A stretch of DNA of 64,000 bases from Albidovulum inexpectatum (GCF_002927635.1 NZ_PRDS01000004.1:62001-126000); one strand, 5' to 3'; positions 1 through 11,748 are shown, counted from the stretch's first letter. Notes: generated by a model from the sequence alone, not told the origin. Numbers and translations are program-made.

Positions 1-1295
<1,295 letters not shown>

Positions 1296-1323
1296 CGTTT
1301 CCACCACCACTCACGCAGGCGCC

Positions 1324-1356
1324 GGGCCGGTCCCCAGACGGGGGCCGGCCCTTTTT
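1324..1356 (+). terminator. Rho-independent terminator of katG
   Basis: A 12-bp stem (arms 1324-1335 and 1340-1351, one G-T wobble) closes a 4-base loop AGAC and is followed by five T at 1352-1356. The T-run is on the plus strand only, so it stops katG transcription. It touches the stop codon of the convergent aldehyde dehydrogenase gene. Confidence 0.85.
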
Positions 1357-2762
1357 CACCGCATCCGCAGCAGGCGATAGGCCGCCATGGCCATCCGCCC
1401 GAAACGCGGGCCCATGCGTTCAAACGCGTTGACGGGGCCGGGGTCGAAGACGGGCATCATGTGCGAGAAACGTTCGAATCCCGCGCTGCCGTGATAGGCG
1501 CCCATGCCCGAGGCGCCGACCCCGCCGAAGGGCAGTTCGTCCTGTGCCAGATGCAGGATCGTGCCGCCGATCGTGACCCCGCCCGCGACCAGCGGCGCCA
1601 GATGCGCCCGCGCCGCGCGGGACGATCGGGCAAAGACATAGGCCGCCAGCGGCCGGTCTCGCCCGGCGACGAAGTCCAGCGCCTGCGCGATGTCGTCCAC
1701 CGGCAGGACGGGCAGGATCGGGCCGAAGATCTCTTCGCGCATCAGGGCGCTGTCGGGGGCTGGGTCGATCACCAGCCGCAGCGCCATGCGCCGTGTCGCG
1801 GGATCGTCGCGGCCGATCGTCTGGACCCGCGTGCCGGGCGGCAGGTCGTCCAGCAGTCCCATCAGCCGCGCGTGGTGGCGGTCGCTGATGATCGCGGTGG
1901 GGCAGGGGCCGTCGCCCAGGATGTCCCGGGCGCGGCCGTGCAGGGCGTCGGTTAGGGCGGGCAGCATGTCGCGGGGCGCCAGCACATAGTCGGGCGCGAC
2001 GCAGGTCTGGCCCGCATTGATGATCTTGCCGAACAGGATCGACCGCGCCGCCCGGGCGGGATCGGCATCGGGGGCCAGGATCGCGGGCGACTTGCCGCCC
2101 AGCTCCAGCGTCACGGGCGTCAGGTTGGGCGCGGCGGCCTGCGCGACCTTGCGGCCCACGGCGGTCGATCCGGTAAAGACCAGGTGATCGAAGGGCAGCG
2201 CGCAGAATCGCGCGGCGAGATCCGGCCCGCCGGTGACGACGGCCAGCTCGTCGGGGGCAAAGCTGTCGGCCACGATGCGCGCCAGAAGGTCCGAAAAGGC
2301 CGGGCAGAGTTCCGAGGGCTTGATCAGAACCCGGTTGCCCGCGGCCAGCGCATCCACCGCCGGCCCCAGTGCCAGATACAGCGGATAGTTCCACGGCGCG
2401 ACCACGCCGACCACGCCCAGCGGGCGCGGCTCGATCCAGGCGCGGGCGGGCTGGAACAGCCACGAAACCGGCCGCCGGCGCGGGCGCATCCAGGATTTCA
2501 GCCGGCGCCGCGCGTGGTGGATGGCGTTGAGCAGCGGCGCGATGTCCAGGATGCGCGTGTCGGCCGCCGGGCGGTGCCCGAAATCGCGCCCGATCGCATC
2601 GACCAGCGCCTGTTCATGCGTCAGCACCATCGCGCGCAGCCGCGTCAATCGGTCCAGCCGCGTGGCCAGGTCGACGACCGGCCGGGCGCGCGCGGCGGTT
2701 CTCATGGCATCGAACAGGCCCTGCAGGCGCACGGAATCGGGCGGTGTCGAGAGATCGTCCAT
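1356..2762 (-). CDS. NAD(P)-dependent aldehyde dehydrogenase, coniferyl-aldehyde dehydrogenase-like
   Basis: Oxidises an aldehyde to the acid with NAD(P)+ in the cytoplasm. From the chosen start the protein has 468 residues. The motif VVAPWNYPLYL marks the cofactor domain. The general base is Glu220 in TLELGGKSP and the nucleophile is Cys254 in NAGQTCVAP. The C-terminal FGGVGASGMG and FERFSHMMPV elements fit the short CalB-type class (coniferyl aldehyde dehydrogenase) better than betaine aldehyde dehydrogenases. Two adjacent ATG codons (2765 and 2762) follow a GGAAAG; the second has the better spacing. The open frame runs on to 2852, but that would overlap the upstream EamA gene. The two genes may be co-transcribed. 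The physiological substrate is not evident. Confidence 0.85.
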   Translation of the reverse strand: MDDLSTPPDSVRLQGLFDAMRTAARARPVVDLATRLDRLTRLRAMVLTHEQALVDAIGRDFGHRPAADTRILDIAPLLNAIHHARRRLKSWMRPRRRPVSWLFQPARAWIEPRPLGVVGVVAPWNYPLYLALGPAVDALAAGNRVLIKPSELCPAFSDLLARIVADSFAPDELAVVTGGPDLAARFCALPFDHLVFTGSTAVGRKVAQAAAPNLTPVTLELGGKSPAILAPDADPARAARSILFGKIINAGQTCVAPDYVLAPRDMLPALTDALHGRARDILGDGPCPTAIISDRHHARLMGLLDDLPPGTRVQTIGRDDPATRRMALRLVIDPAPDSALMREEIFGPILPVLPVDDIAQALDFVAGRDRPLAAYVFARSSRAARAHLAPLVAGGVTIGGTILHLAQDELPFGGVGASGMGAYHGSAGFERFSHMMPVFDPGPVNAFERMGPRFGRMAMAAYRLLRMR

Positions 2763-2835
2763 CATGTCTTTCCAGTCCGTGGCGTCAGCATGCCAATGTG
2801 ACGACCGCCCAGACATACCGTCAAGCGGCGACGGC

Positions 2836-3687
2836 TCATGCCGTGGGGGCAAGGCGCGTCAGGATGACCCCGGTCACGATCAGCGCCGCGGCCAGTGCCT
2901 TGGTCCGGTCCATCCGTTCGCCAAAGGCCAGCCAGCCGATCAGGACGGCAAACAGGATCGAGGTTTCGCGCAGCGCGCCCACCAGCGCGATCGGCGCGCG
3001 GGTCATGGCCCAGACCGCGATCGCGTAGGCCCCGAACGACCCCGCCGCGGCCAGCAGTCCCACCGCCCAGCCGCGCCGCCCCGTACGCAGCACCCCGCGC
3101 CCCTTCAGCGCCACGATGGCGGGGGTGAAGAAGACGGCCGACAGCACCATCAGCCAGCCGACATAGGCCACCGGCGCGCCCGAGACGCGCGCGCCCAGCC
3201 CGTCGGTCAGGGTATAGCCCGCCGTGGCCGCAGCAGCCCCCAGCGCATGGGGCAGCATCCGGCGCGATTCGCCCAGGCGCAGCGCGCCCCGCGCCATGAT
3301 CGCGATGCCCGCGCCCAGGGTGACGATCCCCGCCACCGACAGGGGCGCCACCCGGTCGGGCAGCAGCGCCAGGCTGACCGCCAGCACGATCAGCGGCGCG
3401 GTGCCGCGCGCGATCGGATAGACACGGCTGAGATCGCCCTGTTCCAGCGCATGGGCCAGGAACAGCTGATAGGCCGTATGGATCAGCGCCGAGCCCAGAA
3501 GCCACGGCCAGACCTGCGGCGCGGGCAGGGGATGCAGCGCCGCCACGGCCAGCCCGATCGCGGCATGGCCCGTCGTCAGGACGAACATCGCCGTCTGCTT
3601 GCTGGGGCCGGCCTTGATCAGCGCGTTCCAGCCGGCATGCAGGAAGGCCGCGGCCAGCACGGCCAGGAATACGGTCAGGGTCATCAT
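2836..3687 (-). CDS. EamA/DMT-family drug/metabolite transporter
   Basis: Inner-membrane permease of the EamA (DUF6) superfamily, 283 residues and about ten hydrophobic segments in two EamA halves. The N-terminus (VFLAVLAAAFLHAGWNALIK) is typical of this subgroup. The second half ends with a FGERMDR-type loop and a last helix rich in Ala, Leu and Ile. The open frame begins at 3816, but the stretch before residue 44 is Arg/Pro-rich and unlike a membrane protein, so the ATG pair at 3687/3684 is taken as the start; no strong ribosome site separates the two. Substrate unknown: family members export amino acids, nucleotide-sugar precursors or drugs. It is probably the first gene of a pair with the aldehyde dehydrogenase. 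Confidence 0.8.
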   Translation of the reverse strand: MMTLTVFLAVLAAAFLHAGWNALIKAGPSKQTAMFVLTTGHAAIGLAVAALHPLPAPQVWPWLLGSALIHTAYQLFLAHALEQGDLSRVYPIARGTAPLIVLAVSLALLPDRVAPLSVAGIVTLGAGIAIMARGALRLGESRRMLPHALGAAAATAGYTLTDGLGARVSGAPVAYVGWLMVLSAVFFTPAIVALKGRGVLRTGRRGWAVGLLAAAGSFGAYAIAVWAMTRAPIALVGALRETSILFAVLIGWLAFGERMDRTKALAAALIVTGVILTRLAPTA

Positions 3688-3845
3688 CGCGGCGCGTGTC
3701 CCGGGGCGGTTGCGTTTCCCATGTCTGGCCCGGATCGCGGCCGGGGAAAAGGGGCGCGAAATGTCAGCATTGACAAGAATGGCCCCCTTGGCGCTGGCCG
3801 CGCGCGGCGGTATCACGGCCTTCCCAAGACCGCAGGAGGCCCGCA

Positions 3846-6239
3846 GTGACCACGACCCTTCCCCAGATCGACCCGGCCCGGACAGAGGCGCGCATCGCCC
3901 GCAGCATCGCCGAGGAAATCGGCGCGCGCCCCGAACAGGTCGTGGCGGCGGCGGGGCTTCTGGACGGCGGGGCGACGGTGCCCTTCGTCGCGCGCTATCG
4001 CAAGGAGGTGACGGGCGGGCTGGACGACACGCAGCTGCGCCGTCTGGCCGAAAGGCTGGCCTATCTGCGCGAGCTGGAAGCGCGCCGCGCCGCGATCCTC
4101 AAATCGGTCGCCGAGCAGGGCAAGCTGACCGACGAGCTGGCCCGCGCCATCGCCGCGGCCCCGTCCAAGGCCGAGCTCGAGGACCTGTATCTGCCCTTCC
4201 GGCCCAAGCGACGCACGCGCGCGATGATCGCCCGCGAAAACGGGCTGGAGCCGCTGTTGCGCGCGATCCTGGACGACCGCGCCGCACGGCCCGAGGATCT
4301 GGCCCAGGCCTATCTGACCGAGGCCGTCCCGACGGTGCGCGAGGCGCTGTCGGGCGCGCGCGACATCCTGGCCGAGGAGCTGGCCGAGAACGCCGCGCTG
4401 CTGGGCGCGATGCGTGATTTCATGCGCCACAACGCCGTGGTCCGCGCCCGCGTGATCGCGGGCAAGGAAGAGGCCGGGGCCAAGTTCTCGGACTATTTCG
4501 ACCATGCCGAGAAATGGGCGACGATCCCTTCGCACCGGGCGCTGGCCATCCTGCGCGCGGCCAAGGAAGAGATCGTCAGCCTGGAAATCGCCCCCGACGG
4601 GGACGAGGGGCTGGCCCGCGCCATCGGCCTGATCGCGGCGCAGATCGGCATTGCGGGCGAGGCGCCCGGCGATCTGTGGCTGCGCGAGGCCGCCGGCTGG
4701 ACCTGGCGGGTCAAGCTGTCGCTGTCGATGTACATGGACCTGTTGTCCGAGATGCGCGCCCGCGCCCATGAAGAGGCGATCGAGGTCTTTGCCCGCAACC
4801 TGCGCGGCGTGCTGCTGGCCGCGCCCGCCGGGCCGCGCCCGGTTCTGGGGCTGGACCCCGGCATCCGCACCGGCGTCAAGGCCGCGGTGGTCGATGCGAC
4901 GGGCAAGCTGCTGGAAACCGCGACGCTGTATCCGTTCCAGCCGCGCAACGATACGCGCGGCGCGGCGGCCGAGATCGCGCGCATGGTCCGCGCGCACGGG
5001 GTCGAGCTGATCGCCATCGGTAACGGCACCGCCAGCCGCGAGACCGAGCGTTTCGTGGCGCAGGTCCTGCGCGACCTGCCCGAGGGTGTGGCGCGGCCGC
5101 GCGCCGTGGTCGTGTCCGAGGCCGGGGCGTCCGTCTATTCGGCCTCGGAACTGGCGGCGCAGGAATTCCCCGACCTGGACGTGTCGCTGCGCGGGGCGGT
5201 GTCGATCGCCCGCCGCCTGCAGGACCCGCTGGCCGAGCTGGTGAAGATCGAGCCGCGATCCATCGGTGTGGGCCAGTATCAGCACGACGTGGACCAGCGC
5301 CGGCTGGCGCAGGCACTGGACGCGGTGGTCGAGGATGCCGTGAACGCCGTGGGCGTGGATCTCAACACCGCCTCGGCACCGCTTCTGGCGCGTGTCTCGG
5401 GCGTGGGGCCGTCGCTGGCGCGCGCCATCGTCGCCCATCGCGACGCACACGGCGCCTTCCGGTCGCGCGCGCAGCTGATGGATGTGCCGGGGCTGGGGCC
5501 GCGGGCCTTCGAGCAATGCGCGGGCTTTCTGCGCATCCGCGAGGGCGACGAGCCGCTGGACGCCTCGGCCGTCCACCCCGAGGCCTATGAGGTCGCGCGA
5601 CGCATCGTGGCCGCCTGTGGCCGCGACATCCGCGAAATCATGGGCAATCCGGCCGCGCTGAAGGGTATCCGGGCCGAGGATTTCGTCACCGACCGGTTCG
5701 GCCTGCCCACGATCCGCGACATCCTGGCCGAGCTGGAGAAACCCGGCCGCGACCCGCGCCCCAGTTTCCGCACCGCCACCTTTGCCGACGGGGTCGAGGA
5801 GATCCGCGACCTGCGCCCGGGCATGGTGCTGGAAGGCACCGTGACCAATGTCGCCGCCTTCGGCGCCTTCGTCGATATCGGCGTGCACCAGGACGGGCTG
5901 GTCCATGTCAGCCAGCTGGCCGACCGCTTTGTCCGCGACCCGCACGAGGTGGTCAAGCCGGGCGACATCGTCCGCGTCCGCGTGCTGGAGGTCGATCTGA
6001 AGCGCAACCGCATCAGCCTGACGATGCGCAAGGATGGCGGCGCGCAGGATGCGAATCAGCAGAACAGGGGCCAGCCACAGAAGGGCCAGCCGCAGAAGGG
6101 CCGACCGGACCGGGGTGGACCGGACAGGGGCGGGCCGGCGAAGGCGGCCCCTCGTGGGTCCCGTCCACAGGCCAGTGACACTCTGTCCAATGGCGCGCTG
6201 GCCGATGCGCTGCGCGCGGCGATGCGCAAGGACGGCTGA
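3846..6239 (+). CDS. tex: Tex-family S1 RNA-binding transcription accessory protein
   Basis: Cytoplasmic nucleic-acid-binding protein of the Tex family, 797 residues, related to eukaryotic Spt6. In order it shows the N-terminal Tex helical domain ([18 protein letters not shown] and on), a YqgF/RNase H-like domain beginning near [17 protein letters not shown], a helix-hairpin-helix segment ([16 protein letters not shown] ... [20 protein letters not shown]) and a C-terminal S1 domain ([20 protein letters not shown]). A tail rich in Gln, Gly, Lys and Arg contains short GQPQKG and RGGP repeats. The start is GTG with AGGAGG at 3834-3839. Transcribed away from the EamA gene. Members affect transcription and expression of stress and virulence genes, but the molecular role is not settled. 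Confidence 0.95.
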   Translation: MTTTLPQIDPARTEARIARSIAEEIGARPEQVVAAAGLLDGGATVPFVARYRKEVTGGLDDTQLRRLAERLAYLRELEARRAAILKSVAEQGKLTDELARAIAAAPSKAELEDLYLPFRPKRRTRAMIARENGLEPLLRAILDDRAARPEDLAQAYLTEAVPTVREALSGARDILAEELAENAALLGAMRDFMRHNAVVRARVIAGKEEAGAKFSDYFDHAEKWATIPSHRALAILRAAKEEIVSLEIAPDGDEGLARAIGLIAAQIGIAGEAPGDLWLREAAGWTWRVKLSLSMYMDLLSEMRARAHEEAIEVFARNLRGVLLAAPAGPRPVLGLDPGIRTGVKAAVVDATGKLLETATLYPFQPRNDTRGAAAEIARMVRAHGVELIAIGNGTASRETERFVAQVLRDLPEGVARPRAVVVSEAGASVYSASELAAQEFPDLDVSLRGAVSIARRLQDPLAELVKIEPRSIGVGQYQHDVDQRRLAQALDAVVEDAVNAVGVDLNTASAPLLARVSGVGPSLARAIVAHRDAHGAFRSRAQLMDVPGLGPRAFEQCAGFLRIREGDEPLDASAVHPEAYEVARRIVAACGRDIREIMGNPAALKGIRAEDFVTDRFGLPTIRDILAELEKPGRDPRPSFRTATFADGVEEIRDLRPGMVLEGTVTNVAAFGAFVDIGVHQDGLVHVSQLADRFVRDPHEVVKPGDIVRVRVLEVDLKRNRISLTMRKDGGAQDANQQNRGQPQKGQPQKGRPDRGGPDRGGPAKAAPRGSRPQASDTLSNGALADALRAAMRKDG

Positions 6240-6454
6240 GCAGGGACACGCCCCTTTGCGCCCCCCGTGGCGGGGCGCGGGTGCAACACGATCCCGGCGG
6301 GTATCGGCCCGGCCGGGAATTTCCCTTGCGTCAATCGGCCAACGGGGTGATCCTGTCCGCTTGGATCCCGACGGACTGACCACACCGCGTATTGGTCGAT
6401 GGCCCTTTTCGCTGGCCTGGACCCTTGCGCCGAAACAGGAAAGGGACAGCGGGA

Positions 6455-6889
6455 ATGAAGGATATCCTTGTTGCGGCCTATGACGGCAGCGCGGCCAGTC
6501 GCCGGGCGGTCGATTTCGCGATCCGGCAGGCCGGGCTGATCGACGCTTCGGTCGTGATTGCCCATGTCCTGGAATGGTCGCCCTATTCCTTTCTGACGCC
6601 GCAAGAAATCGCCGAGCGCCACAAGCGCCGCGCCGAGGAGCTGGCGCGCGCGCAGAACGCGCTGATCGACCCGCTGCTGAAGGAACTGGGCGATGCGGGC
6701 GTTCCGGTTTCGGCCGAGGTCCGCTATGGCCATGTCGCCGAGACGATCTGTCAGATCGCCAAGGAGGCCCGCGCCGGGCAGGTCTTTGTCGGGCGCACGG
6801 GGGAATCGCGTCTGGCGCAGCGGCTGTTCGGCTCGGTCGCCGTGACGCTTGCCCAGATCTCGCCGGTCGCCTGCACGATCGTGCCGTAA
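6455..6889 (+). CDS. Universal stress protein, single UspA domain
   Basis: Cytoplasmic universal stress protein of 144 residues with one UspA fold. It starts MKDILVAAYDGS, the usual first strand and Asp. Near the C-terminus FVGRTGESRLAQRLFGSVA keeps the G-x2-G-x9-GS spacing of ATP-binding members. The ATG at 6455 is preceded by AGGAAAGGGA at 6438-6447; the open frame extends upstream to 6392 without support. The AGCS symporter gene begins 23 bp downstream, so the two may form one transcript, with the Usp perhaps regulating the transporter (inference). A TGATCC at 6348-6353 has no matching -10 at 18 bp, so RpoE control is not supported here. Confidence 0.9.
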   Translation: MKDILVAAYDGSAASRRAVDFAIRQAGLIDASVVIAHVLEWSPYSFLTPQEIAERHKRRAEELARAQNALIDPLLKELGDAGVPVSAEVRYGHVAETICQIAKEARAGQVFVGRTGESRLAQRLFGSVAVTLAQISPVACTIVP

Positions 6890-6912
6890 CGGAACATACA
6901 GGGAAGTAAGAC

Positions 6913-8472
6913 ATGCAACATTCATTCGGGTCCCGTGCCTTGTCCCGTGCCCTGGCCCTTGCCTTTGCGCTGTGTGCCGCCGCCCCGGCCTGGGCCCAGG
7001 TCGAGACGCTGGACGACACGATCAACCGGATCTTTGCCGATTCCACCGGCTGGTTCGTCAGCCTGATCTTCTCGAACTTCCCGGGCACGTCCTTTCCGTG
7101 GATCGTGGGCTGGCTGGTGGTCGCGGCGACGGTCTTCACGCTGTATTTCGGCTTCATCCAGTTCCGCGTGCTGGGCCATTCGATCGCGCTGGTGCGCGGC
7201 GATTATTCGGACCCGCGGGATGCGGGCGAGGTCAGCCATTTCCAGGCACTGGCGACCGCGCTGTCGGGCACGGTGGGCCTCGGCAACATTGCCGGCGTGG
7301 CGGTTGCCGTGGGCATCGGGGGGCCGGGCGCGACCTTCTGGATGATCCTGGCGGGTCTTCTGGGCATGGCCTCGAAATTCACCGAATGCACGCTGGGCGT
7401 GAAATACCGCAACGAATACGAGGACGGCACGGTTTCGGGCGGGCCGATGTATTACCTGACCAAGGGCTTTGCCGAACGCGGCGTGCCCGGCGGGCGGGTC
7501 CTTGCGGTGCTGTTCTCGATCTTCTGCATCTTCGGCGCCTTTGGCGGCGGCAACATGTTCCAGGCCAACCAGGCGCATCAGCAGCTGGCGGGCGTGTTCG
7601 GCGATTATCCCGGCTGGATCACGGGGGTCGTCTTTGCCTTCATCGTCTTCATCGTGATCGTGGGCGGCATCAAGTCGATCGCGCGCGTGACCGAAAAGGT
7701 CGTGCCCTTCATGGCCATCCTCTATGTCGGCACGGCGCTGGTCATCATCGGAATGAACATCGGCAATATCGGCTGGGCCTTCACCCAGATCTTCCGGGGC
7801 GCGTTCACCGACATGGGGATCGCGGGCGGCGCGGTGGGCGCGCTGATCCAGGGCTTCAAGCGGGCCGCGTTTTCGAACGAGGCCGGCGTGGGATCGGCCG
7901 CGATCGCCCATTCGGCCGTGCGCACCAAGGAGCCCGTGACCGAAGGCTTCGTGTCGCTGCTGGAGCCCTTCATCGACACGGTGGTAATCTGCACCATGAC
8001 GGCGCTGGTCATCATCTTTACCGGCCAGCTGGTGATCGACCCCGAAACCGGGCGCTATGTCGTCGATCAGGGCGGCCACATCGTCACGGCGACCGGCGCG
8101 ACCGGCGTGGGCCTGACCTCGGCGGCCTTTGCCTCGGCCTTTTCGTGGTTCCCGTATCTTCTGGTCGTGGCGGTGGTGCTGTTCGCGTTTTCGACGATGA
8201 TCTCGTGGTCCTATTACGGGTTGAAGGCCTGGACCTACCTGTTTGGCGAGGGCAAGCAGCAGGAGCTGATCTTCAAGATCCTGTTCTGCCTGTTTGTCAT
8301 CGTCGGCGCGGCGGCCAATCTGGGGCCGGTGATCGACTTTTCGGACGCGGCGATCTTTGCCATGGCGGTGGTCAACATCATCGGGCTGTATGTCCTGATG
8401 CCGATCGTCAAGCGCGAGGTGAACGGCTATCTGTCCCGCCTGCGTTCGGGCGAGATCCGCAAGTTCACCTGA
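6913..8472 (+). CDS. AGCS-family sodium:alanine/glycine symporter
   Basis: Inner-membrane Na+-coupled amino-acid importer of the alanine/glycine:cation symporter family (AlsT/AgcS type), 519 residues. Residues 1-29 look like a cleavable signal peptide ending APAWAQ, a feature of many proteobacterial members. The hallmark region [22 protein letters not shown]... and the following [13 protein letters not shown] and [11 protein letters not shown] segments are present, as is [22 protein letters not shown]. About eleven hydrophobic spans are visible. It lies 23 bp behind a UspA gene and is followed by a hairpin at 8506. Alanine, glycine or serine is the likely substrate; this cannot be narrowed from sequence alone. 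Confidence 0.93.
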   Translation: MQHSFGSRALSRALALAFALCAAAPAWAQVETLDDTINRIFADSTGWFVSLIFSNFPGTSFPWIVGWLVVAATVFTLYFGFIQFRVLGHSIALVRGDYSDPRDAGEVSHFQALATALSGTVGLGNIAGVAVAVGIGGPGATFWMILAGLLGMASKFTECTLGVKYRNEYEDGTVSGGPMYYLTKGFAERGVPGGRVLAVLFSIFCIFGAFGGGNMFQANQAHQQLAGVFGDYPGWITGVVFAFIVFIVIVGGIKSIARVTEKVVPFMAILYVGTALVIIGMNIGNIGWAFTQIFRGAFTDMGIAGGAVGALIQGFKRAAFSNEAGVGSAAIAHSAVRTKEPVTEGFVSLLEPFIDTVVICTMTALVIIFTGQLVIDPETGRYVVDQGGHIVTATGATGVGLTSAAFASAFSWFPYLLVVAVVLFAFSTMISWSYYGLKAWTYLFGEGKQQELIFKILFCLFVIVGAAANLGPVIDFSDAAIFAMAVVNIIGLYVLMPIVKREVNGYLSRLRSGEIRKFT

Positions 8473-8505
8473 CGCGGCAGAGACGCGCGACCCGATCGCG
8501 CGACC

Positions 8506-8531
8506 CGGGCGGGGCCAGTCCCCGCCCGATT
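8506..8531 (+). terminator. Hairpin after the AGCS gene, probable terminator
   Basis: A perfect 9-bp GC stem (8506-8514 with 8520-8528) around a CCAGT loop lies 33 bp behind the symporter stop and is followed by ATTTCG. The tail is short of T residues, so it is a weak or factor-assisted terminator. The other sequence between 8473 and 8705 shows no gene. Confidence 0.55.
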
Positions 8532-8705
8532 TCGTGCCGTGTTTCGTGCCGTGCGCGCGACACGCGCGGGCGGAAAAGCCGCGTCGCGGCCCCGTTTCGC
8601 CCTTGACGCCGGCGCGGTTGCCATGCTTCTGACCCGGCCTTGTCCGCCGACCGGGGATGCGCCCTGTCGGCCGGTGCCGCAAGTGATGAAAAGGGGAAGT
8701 TCGGG

Positions 8706-10196
8706 ATGATCTCGATTGATGTCTATCGCGACCAATGGTTCGGCAATCTGCGCGCCGACCTGTTGGCGGGTCTGGTCGTGGCGCTGGCCCTGATCCCCGA
8801 GGCGATCGCCTTTTCGATCATCGCGGGCGTGGACCCGAAGGTGGGGCTGTATGCCAGCTTTTCCATCGCGGTCATCACGGCCTTTGTCGGCGGGCGGCCG
8901 GGCATGATCTCGGCCGCGACGGCGGCGACGGCGGTGCTGATGGTGTCGCTGGTGCGCGATCACGGGCTGGAATACCTGCTGGCCGCGACGATCCTGGCAG
9001 GCATCCTGCAGGTGGGCGCGGGGCTTTTGCGGCTGGGCTTCGTGATGCGCTATGTCTCGCGCTCGGTCATGACGGGTTTCGTGAACGCGCTGGCGATCCT
9101 GATCTTCATCGCCCAGCTGCCCGAGCTGGACCCCACGCGCGTGCCGCCGCTGACCTATGCGCTGGTCGCGCTGGGGCTGGCGATCATCTATCTGTTCCCG
9201 CGCCTGACACGCGCGGTGCCGTCGCCGCTGGTGACGATCATCGTGCTGACCGCGCTGACCCAGCTGACCGGCTGGGAGGTGCGCACCGTCGCCGACATGG
9301 GCGCGCTGCCCGATACGCTGCCGGTCTTCCTGTTGCCGGACGTGCCGCTGAACTTCCAGACGCTGGCGATCATCTTCCCCTATTCGGTGGCGGTGGCGGT
9401 GGTGGGCCTGCTGGAAAGCCTGATGACCCAGAACATCGTCGATGAACTGACCGACACGCGCAGCGACCGCAACCAGGAATGCGTGGGCCAGGGGGTTGCC
9501 AATTTCGCCACCGGCTTCATCGGCGGCATGGCGGGCTGTGCGATGATCGGCCAGTCGATCATCAACGTCAAATCCGGCGGGCGGGGGCGGATGTCCACCT
9601 TTGTCGCGGGGGTGGGGCTGCTGGTGCTGGTGGTCTTCCTGGGCGACTGGGTCGGGCGCATCCCGATGCCCGCGCTGGTGGCGATCATGATCATGGTGTC
9701 GATCGGCACGTTCTCGTGGTCGTCGATCAAGGCGCTGCGGACCCATCCGCGGTCGTCCTCGATCGTGATGCTGGCCACGGTGGCGGTGGTGGTCTGGAGC
9801 CACAACCTGGCGATCGGCGTGCTGGTGGGCGTGCTTCTGTCGGGCATCTTCTTTGCCGCCAAGATCGCCCAGCTGTTCCGCGTGCGCTCGACCGTCTCGG
9901 CCGACGGGCGGGTGCGGCACTACGTCGTCGAGGGCCAGCTTTTCTATGCCTCGGTCGAGGATTTCATGAACGCGCTGGACTTCCGCGAAGTGCCCGAACG
10001 CGTCATCATCGATGTCAGCAATGCGCATATCTGGGACATCTCCTCGGTCCAGGCGCTGGACATGGCGGTGCTGAAATTCCGCCGCGAGGGCGCCGAGGTC
10101 GAGCTGCGCGGCATGAACGAGGCCTCGGCCACACTGGTGGACCGGCTGGCCGTGCATGACAAGCCGGGCGCGATGGATCGCCTGATGGCGCATTGA
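8706..10196 (+). CDS. SulP-family inorganic anion transporter with STAS domain
   Basis: Inner-membrane anion transporter of the SulP/SLC26 family, 496 residues. The membrane part (about residues 20-380) carries the family signature around [22 protein letters not shown], followed by VGLYASF and the [18 protein letters not shown] segment. Residues from about 400 to the end form a STAS domain ([19 protein letters not shown] ... [20 protein letters not shown]). ATG 8706 follows AAGGGGAAG at 8691-8699. A tandem UspA gene starts 16 bp after the stop, which suggests translational linkage and stress-linked control of transport. SulP members carry sulfate, bicarbonate, chloride or dicarboxylates; the substrate is not clear here, though bicarbonate is possible. 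Confidence 0.92.
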   Translation: MISIDVYRDQWFGNLRADLLAGLVVALALIPEAIAFSIIAGVDPKVGLYASFSIAVITAFVGGRPGMISAATAATAVLMVSLVRDHGLEYLLAATILAGILQVGAGLLRLGFVMRYVSRSVMTGFVNALAILIFIAQLPELDPTRVPPLTYALVALGLAIIYLFPRLTRAVPSPLVTIIVLTALTQLTGWEVRTVADMGALPDTLPVFLLPDVPLNFQTLAIIFPYSVAVAVVGLLESLMTQNIVDELTDTRSDRNQECVGQGVANFATGFIGGMAGCAMIGQSIINVKSGGRGRMSTFVAGVGLLVLVVFLGDWVGRIPMPALVAIMIMVSIGTFSWSSIKALRTHPRSSSIVMLATVAVVVWSHNLAIGVLVGVLLSGIFFAAKIAQLFRVRSTVSADGRVRHYVVEGQLFYASVEDFMNALDFREVPERVIIDVSNAHIWDISSVQALDMAVLKFRREGAEVELRGMNEASATLVDRLAVHDKPGAMDRLMAH

Positions 10197-10212
10197 GGCG
10201 AAGGGGCAGGAC

Positions 10213-11088
10213 ATGAACGACACAACCAAACGCATCGTCGCGCTGGTCGATGGATCGATCTATTCGGCCAGCGTCTGCGAACACGCGTCATGGCTGGCCG
10301 GGCGCACCGGTGCGCCGGTCGAGCTGATCCACGTTCTGGGCCGGCGCGAGGCGCCCGAACAGGCCGACCTGTCGGGCGCGATCCGGCTGGGCGCGCGCAG
10401 CGCGCTGATGGAGGAGCTGGCCGAGCTGGACGCGCGCCGCGCGCGGCTGGCGGCCGAACGGGGCCGCGCGATCCTGGACGACGCGCGCGCCATTGTCGAA
10501 CGGGCGGGCGTGCCCGTCACCGCCCGGCTGCTGCATGGCGATCTGCTGGAAGTCCTGCCCGAGCTGGAGGCGCAGGCGCGCGTCCTGATGATCGGCAAGC
10601 GCGGCGAGGCGGCGGATTTCGCGCGGATGCATCTGGGGTCGAACCTGGAACGCATCGTGCGCGCCAGCCACCGCCCCGTTCTGGTGACCGCGCGCGCCTT
10701 CCGCCCGATCGAAAAGGTGCTGATCGCCCATGACGGCGGCGCCTCGGCCCGCATCGCGGTCGAGCATGTCGCCAACAGCCCGGCCTTTCGCGGTCTGAAG
10801 GCGCATGTCGTCACCGTGGGCCAGCCCGCCGAGCGCGCGCGCAACTGGCTGGAGTCCGCCGAGGCCCGGCTGGCCGGCGCGGGGATCGAGGCCAGCGCCT
10901 CGGTCCTGCAGGGCGAGCCCGCGCAGGTTCTGGGCCGTCTGGTCGAGGAGGCGCAGTTCGACATGCTGGTCATGGGGGCCTATGCCCATTCGCGGCTGCG
11001 CAGCCTGTTCATCGGCTCGACCACCACCGAGATGATCCGCACCTGCCGCGTTTCGGTCCTGCTGTTCCGCGAATCCGTCAAAGAGTGA
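10213..11088 (+). CDS. Tandem-domain universal stress protein (UspE-like)
   Basis: Universal stress protein of 291 residues made of two UspA folds, about residues 1-150 and 160-291. The second domain retains a good nucleotide loop, [21 protein letters not shown]. The first ([20 protein letters not shown]) is diverged, the usual asymmetry of UspE-like proteins. Its start has AAGGGGCAGG six to sixteen bases upstream and lies 16 bp behind the SulP gene, so it is read as the second gene of a SulP-usp unit. An RpoE-type promoter for the next gene overlaps its stop codon. Confidence 0.9.
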   Translation: MNDTTKRIVALVDGSIYSASVCEHASWLAGRTGAPVELIHVLGRREAPEQADLSGAIRLGARSALMEELAELDARRARLAAERGRAILDDARAIVERAGVPVTARLLHGDLLEVLPELEAQARVLMIGKRGEAADFARMHLGSNLERIVRASHRPVLVTARAFRPIEKVLIAHDGGASARIAVEHVANSPAFRGLKAHVVTVGQPAERARNWLESAEARLAGAGIEASASVLQGEPAQVLGRLVEEAQFDMLVMGAYAHSRLRSLFIGSTTTEMIRTCRVSVLLFRESVKE

Positions 11089-11115
11089 TCCGAACCGCCC
11101 GACGGTCCGTAATCA
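11086..11115 (+). promoter_or_regulatory. Putative RpoE promoter of the fasciclin gene
   Basis: -35 TGATCC at 11086-11091, 18-bp spacer, -10 TAATCA at 11110-11115. The same hexamer and spacer recur upstream of rpoE, of the divergent FAD-oxidoreductase operon and of the GPx-like gene in this window. TGATCC is the known -35 element of the Rhodobacter singlet-oxygen sigma factor RpoE. The element overlaps the stop codon of the preceding usp gene. Confidence 0.75.
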
Positions 11116-11149
11116 CCGCACCAGAACGGATCAACAGGGAGAGATCACC

Positions 11150-11647
11150 ATGCTTCGCAGAACCTTCATTGCCGCCACCACCGCCCTTGGCATCGTCGGC
11201 GCGGCCGGCTGCGTGATGGCCGATGGCCACATGGCGTCCAAGGACATCGTCGATACCGCCGTCGCGGCGGGCAGCTTCAACACGCTGGTTGCCGCCGTTC
11301 AGGCCGCGGGGCTGGTCGATACGCTGAAGGGGCCCGGCCCGTTCACCGTCTTTGCGCCCACCGACGAGGCCTTTGCCAAGCTGCCCGAGGGCACGGTCGA
11401 GAACCTTCTGAAACCCGAGAACAAGGACACGCTGGTGGCGATCCTGACCTACCACGTCGTGCCGGGCAAGGTGATGTCGGGCGATCTGCAGGACGGCATG
11501 AAGGCCGCCACGGTGCAGGGTTCGGACGTCACGATCAGCCTGATGGGCGGCGCCAAGGTGAATGACGCCAACATCGTGCAGGCCGATATCGAGGCCTCGA
11601 ACGGCGTCATCCATGTCATCGACTCGGTGATCATGCCGCCGATGTGA
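11150..11647 (+). CDS. Secreted fasciclin (FAS1) domain protein
   Basis: Exported single-FAS1-domain protein of 165 residues. The N-terminal signal ([20 protein letters not shown]) could be cleaved by signal peptidase I at VMADG; a Cys after AAG also allows a lipoprotein reading. The FAS1 boxes are clear: [17 protein letters not shown] (H1), [11 protein letters not shown] (YH), and [13 protein letters not shown] (H2). AGGGAGAG lies just before the ATG. A TGATCC-N18-TAATCA promoter sits about 35 bp upstream and a strong terminator 70 bp downstream, so it appears monocistronic and part of the singlet-oxygen regulon. FAS1 domains mediate adhesion or protein contacts; the periplasmic role here is unknown. 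Confidence 0.9.
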   Translation: MLRRTFIAATTALGIVGAAGCVMADGHMASKDIVDTAVAAGSFNTLVAAVQAAGLVDTLKGPGPFTVFAPTDEAFAKLPEGTVENLLKPENKDTLVAILTYHVVPGKVMSGDLQDGMKAATVQGSDVTISLMGGAKVNDANIVQADIEASNGVIHVIDSVIMPPM

Positions 11648-11715
11648 TCGGCGGCGTCGCGGGGCGGACAGGGCCGGGCCGGTGCCGCCACTCACGTTCA
11701 TCGAACCCGGCTGTG

Positions 11716-11748
11716 GGCGGCCCGAGGATGTCTCGGGCCGCCTCTTCC
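11716..11748 (+). terminator. Terminator behind the fasciclin gene
   Basis: A perfect 11-bp stem (11716-11726 with 11732-11742) closes the loop GATGT and is followed by TCTTCC. It lies 69 bp behind the fasciclin stop and is the strongest hairpin of this intergenic stretch. It argues against reading 11682-11840 as a small coding frame. Confidence 0.65.

Noticed and set aside
2184-2801. A 205-codon plus-strand frame opposite the aldehyde dehydrogenase
   Set aside because: Antisense to clear catalytic motifs of the dehydrogenase (Glu220 and Cys254 regions); composition is Arg/Gln/Gly-rich.
6348-6377. TGATCC upstream of the first uspA as a further RpoE promoter
   Set aside because: The sequence 18 bp downstream is CGGACT, which lacks TA; neighbouring spacings do not help.
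3813-7157. A 1114-codon open frame on the minus strand opposite tex
   Set aside because: It is antisense to tex and uspA, its composition is Arg/Gly/Asp-rich with no family motif, and it follows from GC-rich codon bias in the real genes.
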